A DNA stretch of 64,000 bases, taken from positions 21,160,129-21,224,128 of the forward strand of contig NC_084601.1 of NCBI RefSeq assembly GCF_033807715.1, given 5' to 3'. Position 1 is the stretch's first letter, and each line of letters starts with the position of its first letter. The DNA comes from Cololabis saira. Lineage: Eukaryota; Chordata; Actinopteri; Beloniformes; Belonidae. Below, one piece after another: positions 62,990 to 64,000 of the stretch. The position numbers and the translations under genes were made by a program. The notes below the pieces were generated by a model. That model saw only the letters and a list, made by a program, of their open reading frames with translations. It did no database searches and was not told where the DNA came from.

Positions 62990-64000
62990 CAGTGTTTTTA
63001 ACGCTTTATTTGGTGAGTATAGCAACAGCGTTGAATTTTCACTTAAACGTGTCCCAGTTTCATGTCAGTTGATAAAGGTACAGTATATGAACATAATCTC
63101 TGAGAGCCCAAAAACTAAGGCTTCACCCCTGTCTGCGGTGCTAAAGATTCAACAGTACTTGATTCTGTTGGAGTTTTTCAACACAATGAAGCATTTTCAT
63201 GAATTTACAGTCTTTGATTGTGACCGTGTGCTTGCTGTGTTTGATATGGTTTCTGCTGTGTATATTCTACTTCTGCATATGATGACTAGTTTCATTTAAG
63301 TGGTTCTGCCACAGAGGATTAGTTTGGTAATAAGGGCTTCTGGGGTGTCAGTCAGTAGACACAAGATAGCGATGGGATGTACACAGGATGTAACATTTTC
63401 CCATTTTAAATGTGCTGCATGAGAGAAGTTGAACTCTTTGCCTCATTTACTTATTATTTATTTAATTAAGCCCAGCTATAAATTCCTTTCTTGCTATATC
63501 ACTGGTTTCATTCATGCATACAAGGCATTTATAACCAAACAAACTCTCACCAAATCTCACAAAATCCCAAATTTTGTTCACACTGACTTTTTGAGGTTTT
63601 ACGCATTGTAGCACTAACAGTCCAGAATACCTCTCACCTGGTCAGCCCTGTTAATTGCAGACGTTATTAAAAACACAAACGAATGAAAAATCGAAAATGC
63701 TTTTTGGAGTTTGTAGTTCTAACGAAAGAACAGGACCGACCGCCATATGTGCAGTACAGACACTCAGAAATACAGAGCTGGGGGTTTCTCAGGTTTGATT
63801 TCTGTAGGTCAGCATCTCTTTATCACTGTGCTGCTTTGATTTAATGTAAAATACAGAGAGCTCTGGGAGATAAATGAACCCTCTATCAGTCTTTACACTC
63901 ACACTGTTCCCGTTTGTCAGCCATTCTGTACTTTCTGTGTTTCTGTCTGTAAGATCATGTTTGGTAATATACAGTACACTACGGAGGATCTGCACATCAG
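62990..64000. other. Intergenic, no gene seen
   Basis: Unique AT-rich sequence to the window end. No exon or repeat recognised. Confidence 0.5.

Noticed and set aside
62565..63025. 128-codon and 98-codon frames on both strands
   Set aside because: They lie over the antisense SINE at 62625-62985.

Overview
This is eukaryotic, almost certainly teleost fish, genomic DNA. It is intron-containing and AT-rich, full of long (TA)n, (CA)n, (TTTC)n and (GATG)n microsatellites, and crowded with repeat families typical of bony fishes: Tc1/mariner, hAT including a Tol2-like copy, PIF/Harbinger-like, TTAA-target elements, Rex1/Babar- and L2/CR1-like LINEs, and tRNA-derived SINEs. Nothing prokaryotic or viral was seen. 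All family names are recognitions from memory of protein motifs, terminal repeats and target-site duplications (TSDs); no search was run.

The only host protein gene I can support is at the left edge. The last four coding exons of a Sam68 (KHDRBS1) orthologue lie at 91-331, 1320-1387, 1588-1646 and 4029-4135 on the + strand, with compatible splice phases. They encode the RG/proline-rich segment and the tyrosine-rich C-terminus with its basic nuclear-localisation tail. The 3' UTR probably runs to about 5345. Its introns hold a fold-back element, an AATG microsatellite and a hAT transposon nested in an older repeat.

From about 5.4 kb to the end I see no convincing host gene, only a roughly 58 kb transposon-rich stretch. 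Main landmarks: three copies of a Harbinger-like element with a MYB/SANT-like remnant (6626-7346, 22295-24877, 58467-59177); a Tc1 element whose 340-codon transposase frame has a single in-frame stop (14172-15194); relics of other Tc1-like families (9060-9385, 15540-15840, 27456-28245, 34690-35325, 42890-43475, 58060-58440); two Rex1/Babar-type LINE relics (19680-22182 on +, 32690-34240 on -); L2/CR1-like LINE 3' ends (16880-17650, 59837-60402); hAT elements at 2076-3575, 29437-30475, 36483-37944 and 48014-49161, plus a BED-finger fragment at 26661-26876; TTAA-flanked elements at 40578-41163, 43485-44908 and 48765-49016; and SINEs at 9680-9962, 40779-41031 and 62625-62985.

The most striking structure is at 22295-24877. 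A Harbinger-like copy contains a 1.88 kb terminal-inverted-repeat element with a 9-bp TSD. That element carries a captured 28S rRNA fragment, which is itself split by another repeat. Homologous copies elsewhere in the window give 'empty site' proof for this insertion and for one SINE insertion. The order of nesting can therefore be read directly.
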